Shown in pieces: positions 27,391 through 36,147 of a DNA stretch of 64,000 nucleotides. Both the position numbers and the translations under genes were made by a program. Every line of letters starts with the position of its first letter. Position 1 is the stretch's first letter. Source of the DNA: UBA9926 sp038131595 (GTDB lineage Bacteria; Pseudomonadota; Gammaproteobacteria; Pseudomonadales; Azotimanducaceae); assembly GCA_038131595.1 (NCBI GenBank), contig JAYPPR010000001.1, positions 82,273 to 146,272 on the forward strand. The letters run 5' to 3'. The notes below the pieces were generated by a model. It did not search any database and was not told the origin of the DNA. It saw nothing but the letters and a program-made list of their open reading frames with translations.

Positions 27391-28236
27391 ATGCAAAAAA
27401 TAGGGGTGTTGGGCGCTGGAACCATGGGCGCTGGTATTGCGCAAGCATTTGCCATGGCTGGAAAGGACGTAGTGCTGCGCGATATTTCAGAGGCATTAGT
27501 CGACAAGGGTATTGCTGGCATTCAAGCGAACCTCGATCGGTTTGTGTCGCGAAATCAACTCGCGGCAGAAGAGGCGGATGCCGCCAAGCACCGGCTGACG
27601 GGCGCAGTCGACATTGCAGCGTTTGCAGACTGCGATTTAATCGTAGAAGCGATTGTTGAGGTCATGGAAGTTAAGAAAACGGTCTTTGCGGAACTGGATG
27701 AAGCCGTCCAGCCCGAAGCGATTTTGGTGTCGAATACCTCCTCGTTATCCATTACCGAGATTGCAAGCGCAACGAATCGCCCCGATAAAGTGCTCGGCAT
27801 GCACTTCTTTAACCCCGCGCCTGTCATGAAGTTGGTTGAAGTGATTCGCGGGATTGCGACTTCTCAGGAAACGGTCGACCGTGTGCTGGAAGTGACCCGC
27901 GACATCGATAAGCAGCCGGTGGAAGTGGCGGAAGCGCCAGGGTTCGTCGTGAATCGAATTTTGGTGCCGATGATGAACGAAGCAGTCGGCATATTGGCGG
28001 AGGGGCTGGCAGCGCCGCAAGATATCGATCAGGCAATGAAGTTAGGGGCAGCGCACCCAATGGGACCGCTCGCACTAGCGGATATGATTGGCTTAGACGT
28101 GTTGCTAAATGTGATGGATGTCTTGCACGAGGAATTCGGTGATTCCAAGTACCGAACGCACCCTTTGCTGCGTAAGTACGTCCGGGCGGGTTGGTACGGC
28201 CGCAAGACAGGTAAAGGGTTCTACGACTACAGCTAG
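27391..28236 (+). CDS. 3-hydroxyacyl-CoA (3-hydroxybutyryl-CoA) dehydrogenase
   Basis: NAD-dependent beta-oxidation-type dehydrogenase of 281 residues. KIGVLGAGTMGAGIAQAFAM is the Rossmann motif, SNTSSLSITEIA the catalytic Ser region, GMHFFNPAPVMKLVEVI holds the catalytic His, and PGFVVNRILVPMMNEAV the dimer/C-terminal domain; it ends with the typical GRKTGKGFYDYS. This is the single-domain HbdA/PaaH type. ATG 27391 is chosen because it starts at the Rossmann strand with GGTAGGA upstream; an upstream open frame is not family-like. Probably linked to the enoyl-CoA hydratase and CoA-ligase genes in acyl-CoA breakdown. Confidence 0.95.
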   Translation: MQKIGVLGAGTMGAGIAQAFAMAGKDVVLRDISEALVDKGIAGIQANLDRFVSRNQLAAEEADAAKHRLTGAVDIAAFADCDLIVEAIVEVMEVKKTVFAELDEAVQPEAILVSNTSSLSITEIASATNRPDKVLGMHFFNPAPVMKLVEVIRGIATSQETVDRVLEVTRDIDKQPVEVAEAPGFVVNRILVPMMNEAVGILAEGLAAPQDIDQAMKLGAAHPMGPLALADMIGLDVLLNVMDVLHEEFGDSKYRTHPLLRKYVRAGWYGRKTGKGFYDYS

Positions 28237-28541
28237 TGGTCGCCCGTAGCAGTACTTAGCCCCTAAGCCAGCGCGCGGGGGTTATTGATGGGGCCATCCG
28301 CTATGGACTCCAAGCTTTTGAAGAGTGCTGTGGGCCGTCCTTTGGCGCTCGGCTAGCGAGGTAGCGTCGGTTATCTGGCCGAGCCTATCAGTGCGAAATC
28401 GGGAGCGCGCGTGCCCTTTTTTACAAACCCTCTTTTTATCGCTGAGCTCGCCTCTCAGGCTATCGCCGTGCTGGCCAACCAGCCTGTCCCTTTGCACCGA
28501 TAGGAGGCTAGAATCAGGGAAAGGGGAGAGGGGAAGAATCT
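28237..28541. other. Intergenic region, no gene seen
   Basis: About 305 bp. A CCCCTAAG...GCGGGGG imperfect hairpin near 28260-28281 could end the dehydrogenase transcript. Overlapping short ORFs are not supported. Confidence 0.35.
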
Positions 28542-29471
28542 GTGATTACGACGCCAATCAAGGGTAAAGCGTTTGGGGCCACCATCACCGGTGTAACGCT
28601 CGAAACACTGACGGATGCCGAGTTTGCAGAGATTCACTCGGCGCTGCTGGAATTTGGGTTTTTAGTGTTCCCAGGCCAGTTCTTGTCGGACGAGGGCAAT
28701 ATCGCCTTAGGCAGTCGTTTCGGGGAGTTAGAATTCGGGGCCTTGCCGCTCGCGAATCAAGTCAGGCATCGCGATGGCACGCTGGGTGAGATGGCGGCGA
28801 TCGACTCTGAGTGGATGAAAATCAATCGCGGCAATGAGGCGTGGCATACCGATTCGACTTATCGACCGATTAGCAGCAAAGTCGCGATGTTATCGGCCGT
28901 GAAATTGCCTTCCTCAGGCGGCCAGACAGAATTTGCCGACATGCGAGCAGGGTATGCGACGCTCCCTGAATCGATGAAAGAGACGATCGCTGGCTATGCT
29001 GCCTATCATTCCACGGTCTTCTCGCAAGCGAATGACCTAGGGCACTTTCCTGAGATCAAACCAGATTCGATTTATCACGGAGAGGCCTATTTGCGACCAC
29101 TGGTAAAAACGCATCCTGAAACCGGTGTCAAAAACCTGCTGATCGGTCGTCACGCGTTTGGCATTCCCGGATTATCGCGTGATGAGAGTCGATCGTTACT
29201 CGATCACTTGATGGCTCACGTCCTGGGCGATGAATCCAGAGTCTATTCCCACGAATGGACGGAGGGAGATACCCTCATTTGGGACAACCGAGCCCTCCTG
29301 CATCGCGCTCGTGCCTACGATTACCGCGAACCTAGAGTGTTAATTGGTACGCGAGTACAAGGCGACGTGCCATCAGAACTGGCCTATTACCCCGAGGACC
29401 CTGCCGCAGAAGCCGGCCGTCAGGCATTAACCGAAGAGTTAAGCTGGCTTAGACAGCGAAGTGCGGCCTAG
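28542..29471 (+). CDS. TauD/TfdA-family 2-oxoglutarate dioxygenase
   Basis: Fe(II)/2-oxoglutarate-dependent dioxygenase of 309 residues. The iron triad is visible as AWHTDSTY (HxD, about residue 105) and the distal His in WDNRALLHRAR, with the 2-oxoglutarate-binding Arg just after (REPRVLIGTR). It belongs to the TauD/TfdA group, which oxidises sulfonates, aryloxyacetates or other small acids; the substrate is not known. GTG start preceded by GGGGAGAGGGG. Next to a divergent TetR gene that may control it (inference). Confidence 0.93.
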   Translation: MITTPIKGKAFGATITGVTLETLTDAEFAEIHSALLEFGFLVFPGQFLSDEGNIALGSRFGELEFGALPLANQVRHRDGTLGEMAAIDSEWMKINRGNEAWHTDSTYRPISSKVAMLSAVKLPSSGGQTEFADMRAGYATLPESMKETIAGYAAYHSTVFSQANDLGHFPEIKPDSIYHGEAYLRPLVKTHPETGVKNLLIGRHAFGIPGLSRDESRSLLDHLMAHVLGDESRVYSHEWTEGDTLIWDNRALLHRARAYDYREPRVLIGTRVQGDVPSELAYYPEDPAAEAGRQALTEELSWLRQRSAA

Positions 29472-29549
29472 ATCGATCCCTGGACTCGGGCTAGGCATCA
29501 AGCACGAAACGAGGGTCGCTTGCTGAGAAGTAGGTTAATCGGCTCGCGG

Positions 29550-30044
29550 CTAATGCTCGCCCTGCGATAAGCGATACAAGAGGATGCCCTGCAGTGACGT
29601 GTAAACCGTCTGGCTGAGGTGCTGCTGGTCGCTATTGAGTTTGTCTTTAATCCAGCCGAGCCAAACATGGTTGAGGTGGCGAGTAACGCCGGTGAACGGC
29701 TCTTCGCCGCGAATGGCAAGCGCCACAATCTCAAGCCATAGTTGGATGTACGGCTTGAAGTCTTTGCTTGTACCAAAAGCAACCATCCGATCCAGCAGCG
29801 TGCGGTCGTCTAAAGGAAAGTCGCCAATGTGCTGATCGAGTCTTGCGGCAATTTGCTCGGAGATATATTCGAGAACCTCCTTGATTAAGGCTTCTTTATT
29901 GCCGAAGTAATAAATAAGCATGCGGTCACTGGTACCTGCCAAGGCGCCGAGTCCACGAAGCCCTGTGTGACCAAGGCCGTTCTGTAAAAAAGCATCGGCC
30001 AGGTGCTCGATGATAATTTCGCGCTTGGTCGGTGATTGCGTCAT
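29550..30044 (-). CDS. TetR/AcrR-family regulator
   Basis: DNA-binding repressor of 164 residues. The N-terminal helix-turn-helix is clear: KREIIIEHLADAFLQNGLGH, then TGLRGLGALAGTSDRMLIYY and FGNKEALIKEVLEYI, the standard TetR motif. The ligand-binding half is short and unspecific. It is convergent to the dioxygenase gene. The downstream 98-bp repeats lie in front of it and may contain its promoter. Target genes unknown. Confidence 0.88.
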   Translation of the reverse strand: MTQSPTKREIIIEHLADAFLQNGLGHTGLRGLGALAGTSDRMLIYYFGNKEALIKEVLEYISEQIAARLDQHIGDFPLDDRTLLDRMVAFGTSKDFKPYIQLWLEIVALAIRGEEPFTGVTRHLNHVWLGWIKDKLNSDQQHLSQTVYTSLQGILLYRLSQGEH

Positions 30045-30610
30045 GCCGGCAGTCTATCAGCTCGCGACTGAACCACTCTAGCGTCGTTTCCTACGTCTCC
30101 AGCGAGTGCTCAAGTCATATAGCCGTTGAGAGGTTCATCGCCGCCTATGGTTGACTGGTTGAACCAATTCGTTGGTAAGGCTCTGGAGCGATACATTGAA
30201 TAAAGTGATCTGATCTCGCTCACTCCTGGTGACAAGTTGTTGGGCTCGGCCATACGGAGCACCCACATGTTGTAAAGGCTCATGGAGCAATACATTGAAT
30301 AAAGTGATCCGATCTCGTTCACTCCCGGTGACCAGTCGCTGGGCTAGGGCATGGAGAGAATCGGTACGTTGTTAAGGTTCATGGAGCGATGTATTGAACA
30401 GATTGAGCTGATCTAGATCACTTCCAGCAAGGGTTCACCGAGCGTTGCGCCGGAAAGAAGCGACACGGGGAAGCGCTTGCAAGAACTGAGATAAAACAAG
30501 TGGTCACCATCTCTAGTGGTCCCTGCTTGCAAGTTCTAACCATTGAATCGTTCAGTGGATGGGGTGTTATGCTGAGGATAAACAAGGGCGATAAAAGGAG
30601 CGACTAGCTG
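30045..30610. other. 566-bp intergenic region with three 98-bp repeats
   Basis: Between the TetR and GST genes. Besides the direct repeats it holds two copies of GCTTGCAAG about 55 bp apart near 30476-30535, and the AAAAGGAG ribosome binding site of the GST gene. No supported gene; a minus-strand frame (30110-30322) reads through the repeats and is treated as an artefact. Confidence 0.5.
30170..30440. repeat. Three degenerate 98-99 bp tandem direct repeats
   Basis: Units start at about 30170, 30268 and 30367. Shared core words are GGAGC(G/A)ATACATTGAA, TAAAGTGATC and GATCTCG(C/T)TCACTCC. The third copy is more diverged and partial. Each copy holds a pair of close GATC sites. Confidence 0.85.
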
Positions 30611-31363
30611 ATGGCCAATATGAAAATTTATGGAGTCCCGTTTTCTCAACCCGTTCGAGCGGTGTTGTGGCTGCTCTTGATGAAGCGTCAATCCTTTGAA
30701 CTGGTCATGGTGAACCCTGGGAGCTCAGGTGAGAATGGCAGTCGTCATCCAGACTATTTGAAGATGAACCCTGCCGGGACAATCCCCTGTTTGCTGGAGC
30801 CAGATACTGGATTTTCAGTGGGTGAGTCGCACGCCATCATGACCTACCTGGCAGACAAGTATGGCTGGTCTGATGTGTATCCTGAGTCGTTGCAAGCGCG
30901 AGCCAAGATGAATGCTTACTTGCACTATCACCACCGCAACGTGCGCGAGGCCTCAACGGGGTTGATCGCCCCCAAAATCCGAAAAGATCTCAACATCCCG
31001 GAAGTCATGCAGCAAGCGTCACATCGCAATTTGGGCGGCGCGCTCAAAGCGCTTGAAACGCTTTACTTAGATGATCAGCCCTATCTCTTCGGCGATGCGG
31101 TGAGCATTTGTGACCTCAGCGCTTATGTCGAAATCGGGCAATTGCAGTCTAGATTTACCAATACTTATGACTTCTCGGAGCTCCCCAATGTGAGCGCCTG
31201 GCTGGAACGTATGCAGCAGCTCCCGTTTCATGATGAGGTTCACGTTTGCCTCACCGAAATGGGTGACATCAGTCAGGAGGCGCCGTCAATGGATGTGATT
31301 CGCAACGCGAACATCAGCGGGCTGAAAGCATTAAAAGCCGCGCTCGAATCAATCGGCGCGTAA
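30611..31363 (+). CDS. Glutathione S-transferase, theta-like
   Basis: Cytosolic GST of 250 residues. The thioredoxin-like N-domain shows KIYGVPFSQPVRAVLWLLLM, with a Ser as likely catalytic residue, then NPAGTIPCLLE (cis-Pro) and GESHAIMTYLADKYG, the glutathione-binding ES motif. The all-helical C-domain begins near residue 95. The Ser and the long C-terminus are theta-class-like; many bacterial members detoxify or dechlorinate. AAAAGGAG lies upstream. The actual substrate is unknown. Confidence 0.9.
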   Translation: MANMKIYGVPFSQPVRAVLWLLLMKRQSFELVMVNPGSSGENGSRHPDYLKMNPAGTIPCLLEPDTGFSVGESHAIMTYLADKYGWSDVYPESLQARAKMNAYLHYHHRNVREASTGLIAPKIRKDLNIPEVMQQASHRNLGGALKALETLYLDDQPYLFGDAVSICDLSAYVEIGQLQSRFTNTYDFSELPNVSAWLERMQQLPFHDEVHVCLTEMGDISQEAPSMDVIRNANISGLKALKAALESIGA

Positions 31364-31465
31364 TCGGATTAAGGCCTCTGCGCTTCGTTTGTGGTCAATG
31401 CCGCGCGGGCGCTAAGCGATTCTGTTAGCTGCGTGGCCCCATCTGGAGGCGATCCAACCGCCGAT

Positions 31466-32673
31466 CTAGGGAGTGGTTTGATCTGCCTGGAGGAACTGCT
31501 CGATGGCTCTCACCGCGGCAATCAGCGTACCCTCGAGCGCCAAGGCGTCGGCACTATCATCATTGCCGTGCATCGCGACGACTAAATCCAGCGCTGGATT
31601 GATGTAAATGTGCTGCCCAAAAATGCCGATCGCGGAGAATACATCGTCTCCCCAGAGCCACCAGAGATATCCGTATCCGTCGTATCCACGAGACGGCTCG
31701 GCGCTCTCCTTCATAAATGCATGATCAACCGTTGGGGATCCTGTCCCCAAGTACTGAGACTTGGCGAAAAGACCAAGCCTGCCATAGTCGCGCAGCGTGG
31801 CTGAGATGCAGCAGCCGCCGAGCTCACCGCCATAGGGTTCTCCCAGTAGCCAGGTGGCGTCATCAGCCATGCCGAACGGGTGCCAAATGGTCCGTTCGAG
31901 GTAGGTTGTCGCGTTATTGCCAATCGCGGCGCGCAATATTTCTCCCGCTAGATTGGTCTCAGCAGTGTTGTAATTGAATCGTTCGCCAGGCGCAGCGCTC
32001 CGCTCTAGTCCGCTGAGGTAATTGAGCAGGGTTAATCCATTCGCGCCCCCGCTTTTGCGACGTCTGATTCGGGATCGTCGTAGTCTTCATTCCACTTGAT
32101 TCCTGACGCCATTTGGAGCACTTGACCCACGGTAACGTTTTCATAAGCGGAGCCGGTAAACCGGGGCAGGTAGCGCGTTACGGGGTCTTCGACGCTATCG
32201 ATGAAGCCATCACGAATCGCTGCACCGATGAGCATCGAGGTGACCGACTTCGTTACCGAAAACGAGATCCAGCGCGTGTCAGGGCCATGGCCTTGAGCAT
32301 AGTGCTCAAGAAGGATTCGATTACCCTGCAACACCAAAAAGCCACGCACTCGACGGTCCTCGAGCAATTGATCAATGGTTTGCTCCCTTTGGTCCACTTG
32401 GTAGGCAAGCTGACCAAGAGGAAGAGGGCCGTCGACGAGCGGTCGAGGATCAGTCGAAGCGGTAATGGTTCGTGTAGGAAAGAGTTGATCGATCGCCCCG
32501 AACGCTACTTCTCGCTGCTCGCTCGGTAAGAAAAGCAGTCCTTTTTCTGGGGTAGTCGACGCGACCTGAACTTGGAGATTTTCTAGCACCTGATCTCGCT
32601 CGTCATCCGCCAGCGTATTGATGGATAGGACGAGCAACCAAAAAAAAGACAGTAATTGTTTGTAAAAAGTCAC
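31466..32673 (-). pseudogene. Serine hydrolase, class C beta-lactamase-like, one frameshift
   Basis: Secreted penicillin-binding-protein-like hydrolase, about 402 residues after repair. A signal peptide (FYKQLLSFFWLLVLSINTLA) starts at GTG 32673, which has GGAGG upstream. SFSVTKSV contains the catalytic SxxK and FNYNTAETN the Tyr motif YxN; the C-terminal part GYGYLWWLWG and FGQHIYINP are typical of the family. The first frame stops at 32032 after KAGARMD; one missing base near 32041 lets it continue as NGLTLLNYLSG into the second part. Likely acts on esters or amides; beta-lactam activity is not implied. Confidence 0.85.
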
Positions 32674-32987
32674 GCTGCATCCTCCATCAAGATGAATCCC
32701 TTTGCCGCAATCCTTAAATCCCAATTGTCTGTAGTGCGGCGCGAGTTGAAACTACCATCCAAGCTTAGACTCCGGACAAAAGCAAAAACAGGAAAAACCA
32801 AGCGGAGAAATGCCCAGCGCAACATACGCTGTCGTTAATAGTCAGCAAGTTAAATAGTCAGCAAGGTAGGAGTTGCAGCACTGGCCGTGATGGCGCAGGG
32901 TGAGGAATAGTGGCTGTCCGATGACGGGAAGGATGATCCCCTAGGTCGCAGCGGTTTTGAACGAATGGTTCGATAGGAGGAAATTCG
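32674..32987. other. Intergenic region, no gene seen
   Basis: About 314 bp between the divergent serine hydrolase and enoyl-CoA hydratase genes. No repeat or clear promoter recognised. Confidence 0.35.
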
Positions 32988-33794
32988 ATGGCTGACTGGT
33001 TTGATGCGTACCCCTACTTAAAATTTGAGCGTCGAGCGCACGGTGTGCTGCTGATCACGATCTCAAGGCCCGAGTCGATGAATGCAACCAACGCTGAACT
33101 GCATAAGGCCCTCTCGAGAATCTGGCGCGATATCGATGATGATGACGAAACACGTGTCGTAGTCATTACTGGGGAAGGTAAGGCTTTTTCCGCTGGTGGT
33201 GATCTCGAGTGGGTCGGTTCTATGGTCCAGAATTATCAGGGCATGAAGGCGGCGTTTAAGGAGGCAGGTGACCTAGTCTACGGCATGATGCGATGCGAAA
33301 AGATCATCATCTCCGCAATCAACGGGGTTGCGGTTGGTGCAGGGCTCGCTGTGGCGTTGATGGCGGATATCAGTTTGATGGCTGAGGAAGCCCGGATTAC
33401 CGATGGGCACACGCGCCTTGGCGTCGCCGCAGGCGATCACGCCAATATCATTTGGCCGCTGCTCTGCGGGCTTGCCAAAGCCAAGTATTACCTGATCACG
33501 GCCGATTTCATTGATGGTCGAACGGCTGATCGAATCGGCCTTGTGAGTGAAGCCGTCCCCGCTGAGGAGCTTATGGATCGAGCATTTGCCGTCGCAGAAA
33601 AGATTGCCCGTGGGCCCCAAGACGCAGCGCGGTTGACCAAGCGCTCGCTTAATCTCTGGGTGACCCAAGCAGCGCCGGCATTCGATGCCAGCCTTGGGTT
33701 TGAGATGCTGAATTTCATGGGTCCCGATGCGAAAGAGGGGGTTGCAGCCTTGCGCGAAAAGCGGGCTCCAGACTTTGATGATCCTGCGACTTAA
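32988..33794 (+). CDS. Enoyl-CoA hydratase/isomerase
   Basis: Crotonase-fold enzyme of 268 residues. ETRVVVITGEGKAFSAGGDL is the CoA-binding and first oxyanion strand, and AINGVAVGAGLAVALMADI the second; TDGHTRLGVAAGDHA covers the region where catalytic Glu residues usually lie. The first Glu is not obvious and the second appears replaced (GLVS), so activity may be isomerase- or hydrolase-like. AGGAGGAAA lies upstream of the ATG. A selenoprotein gene follows 163 bp downstream on the same strand. Substrate unknown. Confidence 0.92.
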   Translation: MADWFDAYPYLKFERRAHGVLLITISRPESMNATNAELHKALSRIWRDIDDDDETRVVVITGEGKAFSAGGDLEWVGSMVQNYQGMKAAFKEAGDLVYGMMRCEKIIISAINGVAVGAGLAVALMADISLMAEEARITDGHTRLGVAAGDHANIIWPLLCGLAKAKYYLITADFIDGRTADRIGLVSEAVPAEELMDRAFAVAEKIARGPQDAARLTKRSLNLWVTQAAPAFDASLGFEMLNFMGPDAKEGVAALREKRAPDFDDPAT

Positions 33795-33957
33795 CGCGGG
33801 GAGCACTTGCTCGATATTGGGGGATCTTCGGATGAGCACGTCCGGTGCTGATTATCATGTCGCGGGATGGGGTAGAAAAACGCCCCATGGTATTTTCGGT
33901 AAGCATCGCTAAACTCAAGGAAGTACTCACGAACATACTCACGACCGGGGTCGGCTT

Positions 33958-34176
33958 ATGAAAGTTGATATCCGTTACTGCGCGCAGTGAAACTATCGTC
34001 CCGAGGCAGACCGTGTGTCCGCAGAGATTGCAGCAATACCGGGTATTGATCTCACCCTCCACGCTGAAGGCAAAGGCATATTCGACGTTGAAGTCGATGG
34101 CGCTTTGATCTTCTCCAAATATCAAGTCGGCCGCTTTCCAGAGGAAGGAGAGATTGCCCAACTCATTCGGTCTTAG
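33958..34176 (+). CDS. SelT/SelW/SelH (Rdx) selenoprotein, UGA = Sec
   Basis: Thioredoxin-fold redox protein of 72 residues, read through an in-frame TGA at 33988-33990. The start reads MKVDIRYCAQ, then the TGA, then NYRPEADRVSAEIAAIPG: CxxU exactly where SelW-type proteins have CxxC or CxxU. The rest is equally diagnostic, with KGIFDVEVDGALIFSKYQ (residues 44-61) and GRFPEEGEIAQLI to a TAG stop. Without readthrough only ten residues remain. GG 15-16 nt after the TGA lies in a small possible hairpin (CGTC ... GACCG), a weaker SECIS than in the redoxin gene; CAATAC-CGG-GTATTG lies about 45 nt downstream. The sterol desaturase gene starts 10 nt later, so it is probably in one operon. Confidence 0.88.
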
Positions 34177-34185
34177 GACAGGTCG

Positions 34186-35016
34186 TTGCTACTCGATTTA
34201 GACCAAGGTCGACTCGTCGTCTTTCTAGTAGGGCTGAGCCTGATCGCGCTGATCGAGGCTAAATTTTCCCACCGCGCACATTCCGGTTATTTCACCTGGC
34301 GATGGCTGATGCATTTAGGGATTGCTGGTTTCAATACCCTCGTGATGCGAGCGCTGGTGTTTGTCCCGTTGCTGCTCTGGCTGGTTCATTGCCAGGAGCA
34401 GGGATGGGGGCTGGCAAGGTGGCTTGGGCTGTCTGGCTGGGAGGAGTTCGTCATTTCGTTAGTGGTTCTCGATGCGCTCGATTACTGGTGGCATCGCTGG
34501 AATCATCGAGTGCCGTTACTTTGGCGATTCCACAAGGCGCACCACGCCGACAATGAAATCGATGTGAGTACGGCGCTGCGTTTTCACCCTGGGGAACTCC
34601 TGATATCTGGTGGCATGAAGGCCATTTGGATTGTGCTGTGGGGACCTTCAGCGGTGGCCTGGTTTGTATTCGAAGCGGCGGTGAGCTTATCGGCGCAGTG
34701 GCATCACGCGAATATCGATTTGCCTGACACGGTGGAATCGAAGCTCAAACACTTCATCGTGACGCCTCGTTACCACGCCATGCACCACATGGTCGATCGC
34801 AGCCATGGTGATGCTTATTTCTCGACGGTGTTCAGTATCTGGGATGTTATCTGGAAGACTACGGGCACCTATCAAACCCGTGATGAGATGCGGGATGTAG
34901 CGTTGGGCCTTCCGGATGGGCGCGAAACAGGTCAATCCGTGCTCGAGTGGATCATGGAGCCTGTGCGAAAGCGCAATCTAGCGCTTTCTCGACCGAAACC
35001 CAGCGAATCAGAGTGA
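34186..35016 (+). CDS. Sterol desaturase / fatty acid hydroxylase family protein
   Basis: Integral membrane di-iron oxygenase of 276 residues. The His clusters WHRWNHR, FHKAHHADN, WHHANID and YHAMHH match the HxxxH / HxxHH pattern of the sterol desaturase-fatty acid hydroxylase superfamily. Four or so hydrophobic segments precede and intersperse them. The start is a TTG at 34186, nine nt after the selenoprotein stop with AGGACAGG upstream, which suggests translational coupling. Possible roles include lipid hydroxylation; no substrate assigned. Confidence 0.88.
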   Translation: MLLDLDQGRLVVFLVGLSLIALIEAKFSHRAHSGYFTWRWLMHLGIAGFNTLVMRALVFVPLLLWLVHCQEQGWGLARWLGLSGWEEFVISLVVLDALDYWWHRWNHRVPLLWRFHKAHHADNEIDVSTALRFHPGELLISGGMKAIWIVLWGPSAVAWFVFEAAVSLSAQWHHANIDLPDTVESKLKHFIVTPRYHAMHHMVDRSHGDAYFSTVFSIWDVIWKTTGTYQTRDEMRDVALGLPDGRETGQSVLEWIMEPVRKRNLALSRPKPSESE

Positions 35017-35073
35017 TTGGATGGCATTCTCAAAAGGGAGCGCTATGATGAAGGAAAGAAGAGGACGGAAGAC

Positions 35074-35478
35074 ATGAAAAGAAATGACCAAACAGGACAG
35101 CGTTTTAGTGTGAAAGGATTGGTGCAGCTCGTGAGCATTACGATGGCGCTAGCGGGGCTATCCATGGGGCTTAAGGCCGCTGAGCATGGGGGCCAGGCCG
35201 CGAAAAGTAAGGCACCACAAGAGCATGGCGGTAAGGCGGCGAAGCCAAAGCACCAAGAGCACGGCGGCGAAGCTGCGAAGGCCAAAGGGCAAGAGCATGG
35301 TGGCAAAGCCGCTAAGCCCAAGGGCCAAGAGCACGGCGGCAAAGCGGCTAAGCCCAAGGGACAAGAGCATGGCGGAAAGGCTGCCAAGCCCAAAGGACAA
35401 GAGCACGGTGGCCAGGCCGCTAAGCCCAAGCGTCAGGAACATGGCGGCAAGGCTGCGCCCAAGCGCCAAGCATCATAA
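35074..35478 (+). CDS. Secreted EHGGKAAKPKGQ repeat protein
   Basis: No enzymatic domain. A signal peptide (GLVQLVSITMALAGLSMGLK) precedes about eight 12-residue repeats of the form EHGGKAAKPKGQ, encoded by 36-bp DNA repeats from about 35180 to 35460. The mature part is Lys-, Gly- and His-rich and likely disordered; the His residues could bind metal (inference). ATG 35074 is chosen because it starts the signal peptide with AGGACGGAAG upstream. Short-range repeat identity is high, so copy number probably varies between strains. Confidence 0.7.
   Translation: MKRNDQTGQRFSVKGLVQLVSITMALAGLSMGLKAAEHGGQAAKSKAPQEHGGKAAKPKHQEHGGEAAKAKGQEHGGKAAKPKGQEHGGKAAKPKGQEHGGKAAKPKGQEHGGQAAKPKRQEHGGKAAPKRQAS
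35180..35460. repeat. 36-bp in-frame coding repeats
   Basis: About seven to eight in-frame units coding EHGGKAAKPKGQ variants. The best pair (about 35294-35365) differs at few positions. Confidence 0.85.
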
Positions 35479-35510
35479 GTTGGTAGCCAAGAGTTAGGGA
35501 GTTCCCAACT

Positions 35511-35972
35511 TTGAATTGGCGAGGTCGATACATCCCTCGGGTGCTTGGAGTGTTGCTGGTCTGGATAGGCGGGGTGGTCTCAGCAGAGACCAACGAACCC
35601 TTGATGTTTTATGCAGAAGACATCAAAGCCGCGATGCAGGTTCATCTAGAGAAGACGCTGGATGAAGACGGAGTATTTCACCTTGTGGATGATGTCACGG
35701 GCGAGGCGCTCAAGCTGACGTTCATGCAGGTGCATGATCCCGTTCGACAGATGGATGGTGATGTGTATTTCGCGTGCACGGATTTCCACCCAATCGGCGA
35801 GGTGGATCGAGTTTACGACATCGACTTTTGGTTGAGGCCGGTAAATGGTGAGCTAACGGTGTTTCGTACCAAGGTTCATAAAGAGCCCCGCCAGTCGCTG
35901 TTCGGTTGGTACAAACATCCAAGATATACCTTTGTTGGCGACGATATCGAATATCTGTACGAATCGGATTGA
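35511..35972 (+). CDS. Hypothetical secreted protein
   Basis: Exported protein of 153 residues of no family I recognise. The signal peptide is clear (YIPRVLGVLLVWIGGVVSAE, cleavage after SA). The mature part is a mixed alpha-beta domain with acidic patches (EKTLDEDGVFHLVDDVTGE, VYDIDFWLRP) and the repeated lysine-valine element KVHKEPRQ. It starts at TTG 35511 a short distance after the repeat-protein stop, so it is probably in the same operon. Function unknown. Confidence 0.75.
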   Translation: MNWRGRYIPRVLGVLLVWIGGVVSAETNEPLMFYAEDIKAAMQVHLEKTLDEDGVFHLVDDVTGEALKLTFMQVHDPVRQMDGDVYFACTDFHPIGEVDRVYDIDFWLRPVNGELTVFRTKVHKEPRQSLFGWYKHPRYTFVGDDIEYLYESD

Positions 35973-36147
35973 TCGGGCTGGTCGCTAAGCTCCAATACCC
36001 TAAGTACATCGGATAACAGGATCAGTCCGCTTGACGTAGTTGGTTTGTGCCTTCACTAGATTGTTTCAAACAAAAGAGATTAAACTTAAGTTACACAGAA
36101 GAAGTGATTCAAAAGAAGTGATGGATAGAAACAGGGGTGAATCAACA

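Noticed and set aside
30110..30322. Minus-strand 70-aa frame with SLYSMY repeats
   Set aside because: It is a translation of the 98-bp DNA repeats, with no start signal.
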